From: an uncultured Lysobacterales bacterium
GTDB taxonomy: Bacteria; Pseudomonadota; Gammaproteobacteria; Xanthomonadales; SZUA-36
Direction of reading: 5' to 3'
Assembly: GCA_937995275.1 (NCBI GenBank)
Contig: CALKKN010000117.1
Span: 1 to 16,781, forward strand
Length of the DNA: 16,781 nucleotides
Positions 7,400-14,814 of this stretch are shown here, in pieces (positions within the stretch are counted from its first letter, which is position 1; each line of letters begins with the position of its first letter). A program made the translations under genes and the position numbers. Under the pieces are notes generated by a model. That model had not been told where the DNA came from. It did no database searches and saw nothing but the letters and a program-made list of their open reading frames with translations.

Positions 7400-8191
7400 A
7401 TGCGGTACGCGATTGGGCTTGAATACGACGGCAGCGAGTTCCTGGGCTGGCAAATCCAGCGCCAGGAGCCGACCGTGCAGGGTTGCGTCGAGCGGGCGTT
7501 CGCGCAAGTCGCTGACCACGAGGTGCGGGTGACCTGCTGCGGCCGAACGGATACCGGGGTCCATGCACTCGGGCAGGTCGCCCATTTTGACTCCGACGCG
7601 GAGCGCACCGAACGCGACTGGCTGCTGGGCGCCAACAGCAACCTGCCAGCCGGTGTCAGCGTGTTGTGGATCAGGGCCGTCGAATCGTCTTTCCACGCAC
7701 GGTTCAGCGCATTCGCGCGGAGTTACCGTTACCTGATTCTGAATCGCTGGGTCCGGCCTGCGCTGGAAGCGCGCCGCATGAGTTGGTGCCGCGCGCCGCT
7801 GGACGCGGGCAGGATGCACGCGGCGGCCCAGGTGCTGCGTGGCGAACACGACTTTACGTCGTTCCGGGCGGGCGCCTGCCAGGCACGGCACGCCGTCCGC
7901 GAAATCCAGGAAATCACGGTGGCCCGCGCGGGCGACGTGTTGTCGCTGGACGTCACCGCGAACGGGTTTCTTTACCACATGGTCCGGAACATCGCCGGGT
8001 GCCTGGTGAAGGTCGGCCTCGGCGAGGTGGAGGAAGGCTGGCTGCAGCGCGTGCTGGATGCCCGCGACCGCAGTGTCGCGGCCCCGACCGCCCAGCCGGA
8101 AGGGCTGTATTTCGTGCGGGCACGCTACCCGGCAGAGTACGCTTTGCCGGAGGGCCCCCCGGCATTCCCGCGGGGCGTGGACCTGTCATGA
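7400..8191 (+). CDS. truA: tRNA pseudouridine(38-40) synthase TruA
   Basis: A 263-residue pseudouridine synthase that isomerises uridines 38-40 in the tRNA anticodon arm. The catalytic motif CGRTDTGVHALGQVAHFD (47-64) has the nucleophile D51. Other landmarks are GLEYDGSEFLGWQ (6-18), FHARFSAFARSYRYLI, HDFTSFRA and the C-terminal FLYHMVRNIAGCLV. Length is typical. The ATG follows directly on the hairpin-rich leader and lacks a strong SD. Its stop overlaps the trpF start (ATGA, 8188-8191), making it the first gene of the coupled trp-accD chain. This truA-trpF linkage is common in Gammaproteobacteria. Confidence 0.97.
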   Translation: MRYAIGLEYDGSEFLGWQIQRQEPTVQGCVERAFAQVADHEVRVTCCGRTDTGVHALGQVAHFDSDAERTERDWLLGANSNLPAGVSVLWIRAVESSFHARFSAFARSYRYLILNRWVRPALEARRMSWCRAPLDAGRMHAAAQVLRGEHDFTSFRAGACQARHAVREIQEITVARAGDVLSLDVTANGFLYHMVRNIAGCLVKVGLGEVEEGWLQRVLDARDRSVAAPTAQPEGLYFVRARYPAEYALPEGPPAFPRGVDLS

Positions 8192-8805
8192 CCCCGGTAA
8201 AGGTGAAAATATGCGGTATCACCCGGCTGGCGGATTCGCAGGCTGCGGTGGCGGCCGGAGCGGATGCGCTCGGCTTCGTGTTCGCGCCGCGCAGCAAGCG
8301 GAAACTGCCGCTCGAAAAAGCCGTGGCTCTGGTGGGGGAGGTGCCGGCATTCGTCTCGCGCGTGGGCCTGTTCATGGACCAGTCGAGTGCGGAAGTCGCG
8401 CGGGTGCTCGAGCGCTTGGCCCTCAATCTGCTGCAGTTCCACGGCAGCGAGGACGCCGGCTTCTGCCGCCAGTTCGGCCTGCCCTACATAAAGGCCGTGG
8501 CGATGGAATCGGCCGGGGCGGCCGAGCAGGCCGGGCGCGACTTCCCCGACGCTGCCGCGTTGCTGCTCGACAGCCATCGGGCGGGACAGGTCGGCGGTAC
8601 CGGGCAGACCTTCGACTGGGGTACTATTCCGCGCCTGCCCCTGCCGTTGGTGCTGGCCGGGGGACTGACGCCCGTGAACGTCCGGCGCGCCGTGCAGCAG
8701 GTCAGGCCGTGGGCGGTCGACGTTTCCAGCGGCGTGGAAGACGCGCCCGGCGTCAAGAACGCGGAGAAAATGCGAATGTTCATCAGAGAGGCTAAACATG
8801 AGTAA
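8188..8805 (+). CDS. trpF: Phosphoribosylanthranilate isomerase
   Basis: A 205-residue TIM-barrel enzyme for the third step from chorismate to tryptophan: Amadori rearrangement of phosphoribosylanthranilate to CdRP. The N-terminal VKICGIT holds the catalytic base C9, and LLLDSH (125-130) holds the catalytic acid D128. GGTGQTFDW and [10 protein letters not shown] form the phosphate-binding end, and VDVSSGVED is the C-terminal signature. It stands alone rather than fused to TrpC as in enterics. It overlaps truA by 4 bp and trpB by 8 bp, implying coupled translation. The earlier genes trpE, trpG, trpD and trpC are not in this window. Confidence 0.97.
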   Translation: MTPVKVKICGITRLADSQAAVAAGADALGFVFAPRSKRKLPLEKAVALVGEVPAFVSRVGLFMDQSSAEVARVLERLALNLLQFHGSEDAGFCRQFGLPYIKAVAMESAGAAEQAGRDFPDAAALLLDSHRAGQVGGTGQTFDWGTIPRLPLPLVLAGGLTPVNVRRAVQQVRPWAVDVSSGVEDAPGVKNAEKMRMFIREAKHE

Positions 8806-10021
8806 CGAATCGGCGGCTGGCCGGCTGCTGGCTTCCGAGCCGGACGACCAGGGTCACTTCGGGCCGTACGGAGGGACCTATGTATCGGAAACCCTCATGC
8901 ACGCGCTGGAAGAACTGAAAGAAGCCTATTTCCGCTGGCGTGAGGACGAGGAATTCCTGGCGCGCTTCGACGCGGACCTGGCGCACTACGTAGGCCGGCC
9001 GTCGCCGATCTACTTTGCGCGGCGGTTGACCGAGGCGGCGGGCGGGGCCCGGATTCTGCTCAAACGGGAGGATCTCAACCACACCGGCGCGCACAAGATC
9101 AACAACACGGTAGGTCAGGCGCTGCTCGCCGATTACATGGGCAAAACCCGCATCATAGCCGAAACCGGTGCGGGCCAGCACGGCGTCGCGTCGGCGACGG
9201 TCGCGGCCCGCCTGGGCAAGCAGTGTGTGGTCTACATGGGCGAGGTGGATATCCATCGACAGTCGATCAATGTCTTCCGCATGCGTTTGCTCGGCGCGGA
9301 AGTCCGCTCGGTCACTTCGGGTTCGAAGACCCTCAAGGACGCGCTCAACGAGGCGATGCGGGACTGGGTCACCAACGTGGACGACACGTTCTATATCATC
9401 GGCACGGTTGCCGGGCCCCATCCGTACCCGGTCATGGTGCGGGATTTCAATGCCGTCGTGGGGCGCGAGGCCAAACGCCAGATGCTCGAGCAGTACGACG
9501 CGCTCCCGGACGTGCTGGTGGCATGCGTCGGCGGGGGGTCGAACGCGCTGGGGCTGTTCCATCCGTTTATCGGCGATACCGAGGTGCGGATGGTGGGTGT
9601 CGAGGCCGCCGGTGACGGGCTCCATTCGGGCCGCCATGCGGCGTCGCTGTGCGCGGGGCGCCCGGGCGTTCTGCACGGCTGCAGGACTTACCTGATGGAC
9701 GACGACGCGGGTCAGATCGAACACACCCACTCGGTGTCCGCCGGCCTCGACTATCCTGGCGTCGGTCCCGAACACGCGTTTCTGAAAGACTCCGGCCGGG
9801 CCGAATACGTGGGGGTCACCGACGTAGAGGCGATGGAAGGCTTCCACCAGTTGACCCGCCTGGAAGGTATCCTGCCGGCCCTGGAGAGCGCCCATGCCGT
9901 CGCTTACGGGATGAAACTGGCGGCCTCCATGCGACCGGACCAGATGGTGTTGATCAACCTGTCGGGACGCGGCGACAAGGACGTGCAGACCGTGGCGGCC
10001 CTGGAGGGAATTTCCCTGTGA
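8798..10021 (+). CDS. trpB: Tryptophan synthase beta chain
   Basis: A 407-residue PLP enzyme that condenses indole with serine. [14 protein letters not shown] (20-33) is the family start. The PLP Schiff-base lysine is K100 in [20 protein letters not shown] carries the catalytic Glu and substrate loop, GGGSNALG binds the PLP phosphate, and [26 protein letters not shown] and LSGRGDKD complete the signatures. This is the canonical TrpB1 type that partners with TrpA. The ATG lies inside the trpF end, with AGAGAGG (8785-8791) spaced 6 bases before it. It overlaps trpA at GTGA. Confidence 0.98.
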   Translation: MSNESAAGRLLASEPDDQGHFGPYGGTYVSETLMHALEELKEAYFRWREDEEFLARFDADLAHYVGRPSPIYFARRLTEAAGGARILLKREDLNHTGAHKINNTVGQALLADYMGKTRIIAETGAGQHGVASATVAARLGKQCVVYMGEVDIHRQSINVFRMRLLGAEVRSVTSGSKTLKDALNEAMRDWVTNVDDTFYIIGTVAGPHPYPVMVRDFNAVVGREAKRQMLEQYDALPDVLVACVGGGSNALGLFHPFIGDTEVRMVGVEAAGDGLHSGRHAASLCAGRPGVLHGCRTYLMDDDAGQIEHTHSVSAGLDYPGVGPEHAFLKDSGRAEYVGVTDVEAMEGFHQLTRLEGILPALESAHAVAYGMKLAASMRPDQMVLINLSGRGDKDVQTVAALEGISL

Positions 10022-10830
10022 ACAACCGCATCGATCAACGATTCGCGGCGCTGGCCGAGACCGGGCGGCGGGCGCTGATCCCCTTTGTCACGGCCGGCTA
10101 CCCGGAAGCGGAGTGGACCGTCCCGATCCTGCACGCACTGGTGCGGGCCGGCGCCGACATCATCGAACTGGGCGTGCCGTTCTCGGACCCCATGGCCGAC
10201 GGCCCGGTCATCCAGGTGGCCAGCGAGCGGGCCATCGTCAACGGTGTCAGTCTGCAGGTCGTGCTCGACATGGTGCGCCAGTTTCGTCGCGAGGATCCGG
10301 TAACCCCGATCGTGCTCATGGGCTACCTGAACCCCGTCGAGCGGTATGGTAACGAGGCGTTCGCAGGCGACGCTGCAGCGGCCGGCGTCGATGGGCTGCT
10401 GCTGGTCGACTGCCCGCCGGAGGAAATGGGCGAACTGCGCGCCCGTCTCGACCAGCACGGGGTGTTCCCCATCTGCCTGGTGGCCCCGACCACCACCGAA
10501 GCGCGCATGGAGACCATCTCGCAGCAGGCCCGCGGCTACCTCTACTACGTGTCCTTCAAGGGCATCACCGGCGCCGATCGCCTGGATGCGTCGGCCCTGG
10601 CCGCGCCCCTGGCGCGGCTGCGGGAGCATACCGCGCTGCCACTGGCCGTGGGATTCGGCATCAAGGGGCCGGAGAGCGCCGCCGCCGTAGCCGGCGTGGC
10701 GGAGGGCGTGGTGATCGGAAGTGCGCTGATCGAGGCCCTCGGTGCCACAGAATCCCCGGATGCCGCCTGTGAACGGGTGACGGGCTTCCTTGCGCCGATC
10801 CGCGCGGCGATGGACAATGAGGCCCGATGA
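10018..10830 (+). CDS. trpA: Tryptophan synthase alpha chain
   Basis: A 270-residue TIM-barrel subunit that cleaves indole-3-glycerol phosphate and channels indole to TrpB. The catalytic residues are visible in [17 protein letters not shown]50 and D61. Family signatures [27 protein letters not shown] and VGFGIKGPE follow. The start is the GTG at 10018-10020, overlapping the trpB stop as GTGA; GGAGGG at 10003-10008 is spaced 9 bases from it, and [12 protein letters not shown] matches normal TrpA N-termini. Its stop overlaps the accD start (ATGA, 10827-10830). Confidence 0.97.
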   Translation: MNNRIDQRFAALAETGRRALIPFVTAGYPEAEWTVPILHALVRAGADIIELGVPFSDPMADGPVIQVASERAIVNGVSLQVVLDMVRQFRREDPVTPIVLMGYLNPVERYGNEAFAGDAAAAGVDGLLLVDCPPEEMGELRARLDQHGVFPICLVAPTTTEARMETISQQARGYLYYVSFKGITGADRLDASALAAPLARLREHTALPLAVGFGIKGPESAAAVAGVAEGVVIGSALIEALGATESPDAACERVTGFLAPIRAAMDNEAR

Positions 10831-11717
10831 GCTGGTTTCACAAATTGATGCCGTCCCGGATTCGGACGGAGGGCGGCAGCAAGCGGACCGTGCCGGAGGG
10901 CCTCTGGACCAAGTGCGACGCCTGCGCGGCCGTGCTGTACCGGCCCGAGTTGGAACGCAACATGTCGGTGTGCCCGAAGTGCTCCAACCATATGCCGCTG
11001 ACCGCGCGGACCCGGCTCGAACAATTTCTGGACCCCGGCGAGAAGCGTGAAATCGCCTCGGGGCTCGAACCCACCGACCCCCTGAAATTTCGGGACAGCA
11101 AGAAATACCGGGACCGGGTCGCCGCGGCGCAAAAGAAGACGGGCGAAAAGGACGCGCTGGTCGCGATGGCCGGCAAGCTGGCGGGCAGGGACATCGTCGC
11201 CTGTGCGTTCGAGTTCGGGTTTCTGGGCGGTTCCATGGGGTCGGTGGTCGGCGAGAAGTTCGCGCGCGCGGGCCAGGAATGCCTGCGCCAGCATTCGCCG
11301 CTGGTCTGTTTTTCGGCAACCGGCGGAGCCCGCATGCAGGAGGGTCTGCTATCCCTGATGCAGATGGCCAAGACCAGCGCTGTGTTGGCTCGTATGGCCG
11401 CGGAAGGCATCCCTTACATCTCGGTCCTCACCCACCCGACGACGGGTGGCGTTTCGGCCAGCCTCGGTATGCTCGGCGACGTCAATATCGCCGAGCCGGG
11501 GGCCCTGATCGGCTTTGCCGGCCCACGCGTGATCGAGCAGACCGTGCGGGAGAAGCTGCCGGAAGGCTTCCAGCGCAGCGAATTTCTGCTCGAGAAGGGT
11601 GCCGTCGACATGATCCTGGATCGCCGGCAGATGCGTGAGGAAATTGCCGGTATGCTGGCTTTGCTGACCAGCGGCCAGCGCCCGCGTCCGGTGCGCGGCG
11701 AAGTCGTCTCGTCCTGA
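10827..11717 (+). CDS. accD: Acetyl-CoA carboxylase carboxyltransferase subunit beta
   Basis: A 296-residue subunit that, with AccA, transfers the carboxyl group from biotin to acetyl-CoA to make malonyl-CoA for fatty acids. An N-terminal four-cysteine zinc ribbon is complete: C30, C33, C49 and C52. The crotonase-like carboxyltransferase domain follows, with [39 protein letters not shown] and [17 protein letters not shown]. Its ATG overlaps the trpA stop, and a GAGG (10819-10822) lies 4 bases upstream, so output may be tied to trpBA translation. folC follows after 37 bp with no terminator. The trp-accD-folC order is widespread in Gammaproteobacteria. Confidence 0.98.
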   Translation: MSWFHKLMPSRIRTEGGSKRTVPEGLWTKCDACAAVLYRPELERNMSVCPKCSNHMPLTARTRLEQFLDPGEKREIASGLEPTDPLKFRDSKKYRDRVAAAQKKTGEKDALVAMAGKLAGRDIVACAFEFGFLGGSMGSVVGEKFARAGQECLRQHSPLVCFSATGGARMQEGLLSLMQMAKTSAVLARMAAEGIPYISVLTHPTTGGVSASLGMLGDVNIAEPGALIGFAGPRVIEQTVREKLPEGFQRSEFLLEKGAVDMILDRRQMREEIAGMLALLTSGQRPRPVRGEVVSS

Positions 11718-11754
11718 ATCGCCGTGGATCCCCTCCCTTCCTCACGGTAAACCC

Positions 11755-13044
11755 GTGAACACAACCGCCTTGCCGCGCACGCTGGATACCTGGCTGCGAC
11801 TGCTGGAATCGCGTCATCCCCGGGCCATCGACCTGGGTCTGGAGCGTTGCCGCCAGGTCTGGGAGCGACTGGGCGCGCCGGCTCCTGCGCCGTCGTCATT
11901 CGTGGTGGCGGGCACCAACGGCAAGGGCTCTACGGTAGCGACCATCTGCGCGCTGCTGGGTGCGCTCGGCCGGCGCCATGGCAGTTACACAACACCCCAC
12001 CTGCACCGTTACAACGAGCGGATCCAGCTGGATGGAACACCGGTGTGCGACGATGTGCTGCTGGAGGCGTTTGCGGCCGTGGAGGCGGCGCGCGGAGCAA
12101 CCAGCCTGACCTATTTCGAGTTCGGCACGCTCGCAGCCCTGTGGATCATGTCGCGGGCGGACCTCGACTTCGCGGTGATGGAGATCGGGCTCGGCGGCAG
12201 GCTCGACGCTGTCAACCTGCTGGACGGCGATTGCGCGGTGATCACCCCCATCGGCCTGGATCACCAGGAATACCTCGGGCCGGACCTGCTCAGCATCGGG
12301 CGGGAGAAGGCCGGCATCATTCGGCGGGGCAGACCCGTGATCTGCGGGGAGCCGGATCCGCCGGCCAGCGTCCTGAAGATCGCCGCGGATCTGGACGCGC
12401 CCGTGAAGCGCCTCGGGCGGGAATTCGAGGCCGTCGCCGGGACGGACGGCGTGGACTTCGCCAGTGGAGACCTGCATCTGAAGCTGCCGCGGCCGGCGTT
12501 GCGCGGGACCCACCAGGTCGGCAACATGGCGACCGGTCTGGCCGCGGTTCTGGAACTGCTGCCCGGGGCTGCCAGGGATCTGCCGGCGCTGCAGCGGGGC
12601 CTGCAATCGGTCAGCCTCGCGGGGCGGTTCGAACAGCTCTCTTCCCGCCCCGCCGTCTGGGTCGACGTCGGACACAACGTGCTGGGGGCGCGGGCGGTCG
12701 CCAGCGCCCTGGCCGAAGCCCGGCCCGGGAAGCGCGTTCGCTGCGTGCTGGGGATGTTCCGGGACAAAGCCCCGGCCGGCGTGGCCAGAGAGCTCGCCCC
12801 GCACATCTGTGCCTGGTATTGCGGCGGTTTGAGCGGCAGCAGGGGACAGACGGGAGAAACGCTGGCCGCGCGCATCGAGGCGGTGGTGCCGCCCGCGCCG
12901 GTGCGGGCCTTCACGGATGTCGCCGCGGCACTGGACGCCGCCCTGGCCGACTCCGATCCGGATGACGGTGTACTCGTGGTCGGTTCCTTTTTCACGGCGG
13001 CGGAAGCGGCTCGACACCTGGGGGCTACCGGCGCTGCGCGCTGA
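11755..13044 (+). CDS. folC: Bifunctional dihydrofolate synthase / folylpolyglutamate synthase
   Basis: A 429-residue Mur-ligase-like enzyme that adds glutamate to dihydropteroate and then extends folate polyglutamate tails. The P-loop AGTNGKGST is at 52-60, MEIGLGGRLDAVN (142-154) and IGLDHQEYLG (166-175) are FolC signatures, and REKAGI (183-188) carries K185, which matches the carbamylated lysine of the family. GRFE (290-293) and DVGHN (304-308) open the C-terminal domain. The latter usually reads DxAHNP; here proline is replaced by valine. The start is GTG 11755 with weak SD support, and an ATG is absent nearby. No terminator separates it from accD. Confidence 0.95.
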   Translation: MNTTALPRTLDTWLRLLESRHPRAIDLGLERCRQVWERLGAPAPAPSSFVVAGTNGKGSTVATICALLGALGRRHGSYTTPHLHRYNERIQLDGTPVCDDVLLEAFAAVEAARGATSLTYFEFGTLAALWIMSRADLDFAVMEIGLGGRLDAVNLLDGDCAVITPIGLDHQEYLGPDLLSIGREKAGIIRRGRPVICGEPDPPASVLKIAADLDAPVKRLGREFEAVAGTDGVDFASGDLHLKLPRPALRGTHQVGNMATGLAAVLELLPGAARDLPALQRGLQSVSLAGRFEQLSSRPAVWVDVGHNVLGARAVASALAEARPGKRVRCVLGMFRDKAPAGVARELAPHICAWYCGGLSGSRGQTGETLAARIEAVVPPAPVRAFTDVAAALDAALADSDPDDGVLVVGSFFTAAEAARHLGATGAAR

Positions 13045-13077
13045 CGTCCGGCTGCCACGACAGGCGCGGGTGGTTGC

Positions 13078-13086
13078 TGCTAGAAT
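13078..13086 (+). promoter_or_regulatory. Extended -10 promoter candidate upstream of the SPOR gene
   Basis: TGCTAGAAT combines the extended TGn element with TAGAAT (13081-13086, five of six). A partial -35, ACGACA (13057-13062), lies 18 bp upstream. It sits in the 78-bp folC-SPOR gap, about 36 bases before the ATG, and would drive the SPOR protein and cvpA independently of the trp-accD-folC transcript. Confidence 0.55.
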
Positions 13087-13122
13087 CGGGTCACCGCCGC
13101 CAGGTTGGAATAACTCTGATCG

Positions 13123-14094
13123 ATGGATATCGCGCTGAAGCAAAGGCTGGTTGGCGCCAGCGTACTGATCGCCCTCGCCGTCATCGTGCTGCCCATGCTG
13201 CTCGGCGGACGCCCGGAGGAAGGCGCCGCCGAATCGCAGAAGATCGAACTCCCGCCGCAGCCGGAGGAGCTGGACTTCCAGACCCGTCGTTATCCCCTGG
13301 GCGAGGCACCGGCGTCCCGGCCCCCCGAGCCGGTCTCCCCGGATCCGGGTGAGGGCGTTCGACCCCCGGGGGGAGCGCCTGCGGAAGAGCCCGCCGAAGC
13401 GGGGCCAGGAGCGGTCACCCGCGTGGAACTGAAGCCGCGCGAGGTCGAGGACGCTCTGTTGACGGCGGAGCCGGGCGAAGGAGCCGGCCCCGCCGCCGGT
13501 GATTCCGGAATCCCCGATGAGCAGCAGAAACCGGCTCCAACACCCGAATCCGGCGCCCTGCAGACCGCCGCAACCGCGGGGGGCGGCCGTTACATCGTCC
13601 AGGTGGCCAGCTTTGGCTCACTGGACAACGCCACGCGGCTGGCCGAGACGCTCCGCGGGTACGGCTACGGCGTGCTGTCGGATACGGTCAGCTCCGACGT
13701 GGGCACCCTGCACCGGGTGCGCGTCGGGCCGTTCGACACAGAGGCGGATGCGAATGCGGCGGTGGCCAGGCTGCGCAACCAGGTCAAGGACGTCAAGCCG
13801 CGCGTCATGGATCTGCAGCCCCAGCGGGCGGCCCAGGTCACGACTCCGTCGGACCCACTGGTGCGCTGGGTCGTCCAGGTAGGCAGCTTCAGCAGCGCCG
13901 ACAACGCCGACAATCTGGTCGAACGTCTGCGGGGCGAAGGTCTGAGCGCCTACAAGGAGACGGTCACCAGTGGCGGCAGCACGATCTATCGGGTGCGCGC
14001 AGGGCCTTTTGTCGAGCGCGACGAGGCGATCCGGGTCAACGGCCTGGTCAGTGAACGCCTCTCGCTGGACGGTGTGGTCATGAGTGCCGACTGA
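13123..14094 (+). CDS. DedD-like membrane protein with two SPOR domains
   Basis: A 323-residue protein with a short cytoplasmic start, one transmembrane helix (about 10-28; MDIALKQRLVGASVLIAL resembles the E. coli DedD N-terminus), a Pro/Glu-rich periplasmic linker (about 30-153), and two SPOR repeats (about 157-231 and 248-321). Each SPOR begins with the YIVQVASFGS or WVVQVGSFSS strand and contains RVRVGPF or RVRAGPF. SPOR domains bind denuded septal peptidoglycan, so a role in cell division is likely. E. coli DedD has a single SPOR, so the duplication is notable. The position between folC and cvpA is the usual dedD position. The stop abuts the cvpA start with no gap. Confidence 0.9.
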   Translation: MDIALKQRLVGASVLIALAVIVLPMLLGGRPEEGAAESQKIELPPQPEELDFQTRRYPLGEAPASRPPEPVSPDPGEGVRPPGGAPAEEPAEAGPGAVTRVELKPREVEDALLTAEPGEGAGPAAGDSGIPDEQQKPAPTPESGALQTAATAGGGRYIVQVASFGSLDNATRLAETLRGYGYGVLSDTVSSDVGTLHRVRVGPFDTEADANAAVARLRNQVKDVKPRVMDLQPQRAAQVTTPSDPLVRWVVQVGSFSSADNADNLVERLRGEGLSAYKETVTSGGSTIYRVRAGPFVERDEAIRVNGLVSERLSLDGVVMSAD

Positions 14095-14685
14095 ATGTCC
14101 TGGCCGGATTATGCGATCCTGGCTGTCATCCTGGTCTCAGTCCTGGTAGGGGCTCTGAGGGGGTTCATCAAGGAAGTTTTCTCGTTGCTCGTATGGGCCG
14201 CGGCCTTCTTCGTGGCCTACCAGTACGGCGGGGATGTGGCCGGCCTTATGGAGGATGCTGTCGAACTGCCGTCGGCCCGCACCGCCATGGGCTTCACCGG
14301 TCTCTTCGTGGCCGTGCTGCTGGTTGGGGGTCTGTTGAATTACCTGCTGGGACGGCTGGTCGCCGGCACCGGGCTGAGCGGCACCGATCGCTTGCTCGGC
14401 GGCCTGTTCGGCGCCGCCCGCGGTCTCGCCCTGGTGGTCGTAACCCTGCTGGTGGCGGGGCTGACTCCGATACCGGCCGACCCGTGGTGGCGCGATTCGC
14501 CGACCATCGCGCGCCTGATGCCATTGGTGGACTGGGCCGGGTCCTATCTCCCCGACTCCATTGCCGAGCATCTCGATTTCGAACCGGATGAGCCTGAACA
14601 GCCCGAAGCGGAAGACGCGACCGACCAGGCGCCCGACGTCGAAGACGCGACCGACCAGGCCCCTGACGAAGGGGAAAGCGCATGA
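14095..14685 (+). CDS. cvpA: CvpA family membrane protein
   Basis: A 196-residue inner-membrane protein with about four hydrophobic helices (roughly 5-24, 29-45, 65-90 and 100-125), ending in an acidic tail. The start MSWPDYAILAVILVSVLVGALRGFIKEVFSL is the classic CvpA signature, and GTDRLLGGLFGAARGLALV is the second conserved block. The family was named for colicin V production in E. coli; its molecular role is poorly defined and has been linked to envelope homeostasis. The ATG follows directly after the upstream stop (TGAATG), so re-initiation is likely. The tail holds a 30-bp tandem duplication. purF lies downstream, as in most Gammaproteobacteria. Confidence 0.93.
   Translation: MSWPDYAILAVILVSVLVGALRGFIKEVFSLLVWAAAFFVAYQYGGDVAGLMEDAVELPSARTAMGFTGLFVAVLLVGGLLNYLLGRLVAGTGLSGTDRLLGGLFGAARGLALVVVTLLVAGLTPIPADPWWRDSPTIARLMPLVDWAGSYLPDSIAEHLDFEPDEPEQPEAEDATDQAPDVEDATDQAPDEGESA
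14611..14670 (+). repeat. 30-bp tandem duplication in the cvpA 3' end
   Basis: Units 14611-14640 and 14641-14670 are nearly identical and encode EDATDQAPDV and EDATDQAPDE. They add an acidic stretch to the CvpA C-terminal tail and keep the frame. High base identity suggests a recent duplication. Confidence 0.9.
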
Positions 14686-14720
14686 ACCCTGTGCGGCCGG
14701 CAAGGCCTCACGGTGGCAGA

Positions 14721-14737
14721 GGGGTCGACATGACCCC
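14721..14737. repeat. GGGGTC/GACCCC inverted repeat upstream of purF
   Basis: GGGGTC (14721-14726) and GACCCC (14732-14737) flank a 5-base loop in the 129-bp cvpA-purF gap, upstream of the candidate purF -10. The same arms occur in the truA leader hairpin. It could be an operator, a hairpin or part of a dispersed repeat. It does not resemble the E. coli PurR box. Confidence 0.5.
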
Positions 14738-14762
14738 GGCCGCCCCGGCGAGCGCGAGCGCA

Positions 14763-14771
14763 TGTTAGAAT
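14763..14771 (+). promoter_or_regulatory. Extended -10 promoter candidate for purF
   Basis: TGTTAGAAT is an extended -10 (TGn plus TAGAAT, 14766-14771) lying 43 bases before the purF ATG. No -35 is recognisable at 17 bp, which is tolerated by extended -10 promoters. It matches the box upstream of the SPOR gene except at the n position of TGn. Confidence 0.55.
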
Positions 14772-14814
14772 TCCGCGCGACCACAATGTCTCGACCATCA
14801 CAGGGGCTGTCAAC

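Noticed and set aside
8792..9895. A 367-codon minus-strand frame opposite trpB
   Set aside because: Antisense shadow of trpB with no recognisable motif.
11896..13143. A 415-codon minus-strand frame opposite folC
   Set aside because: Antisense shadow; folC on the other strand has all catalytic motifs and no domain is visible here.
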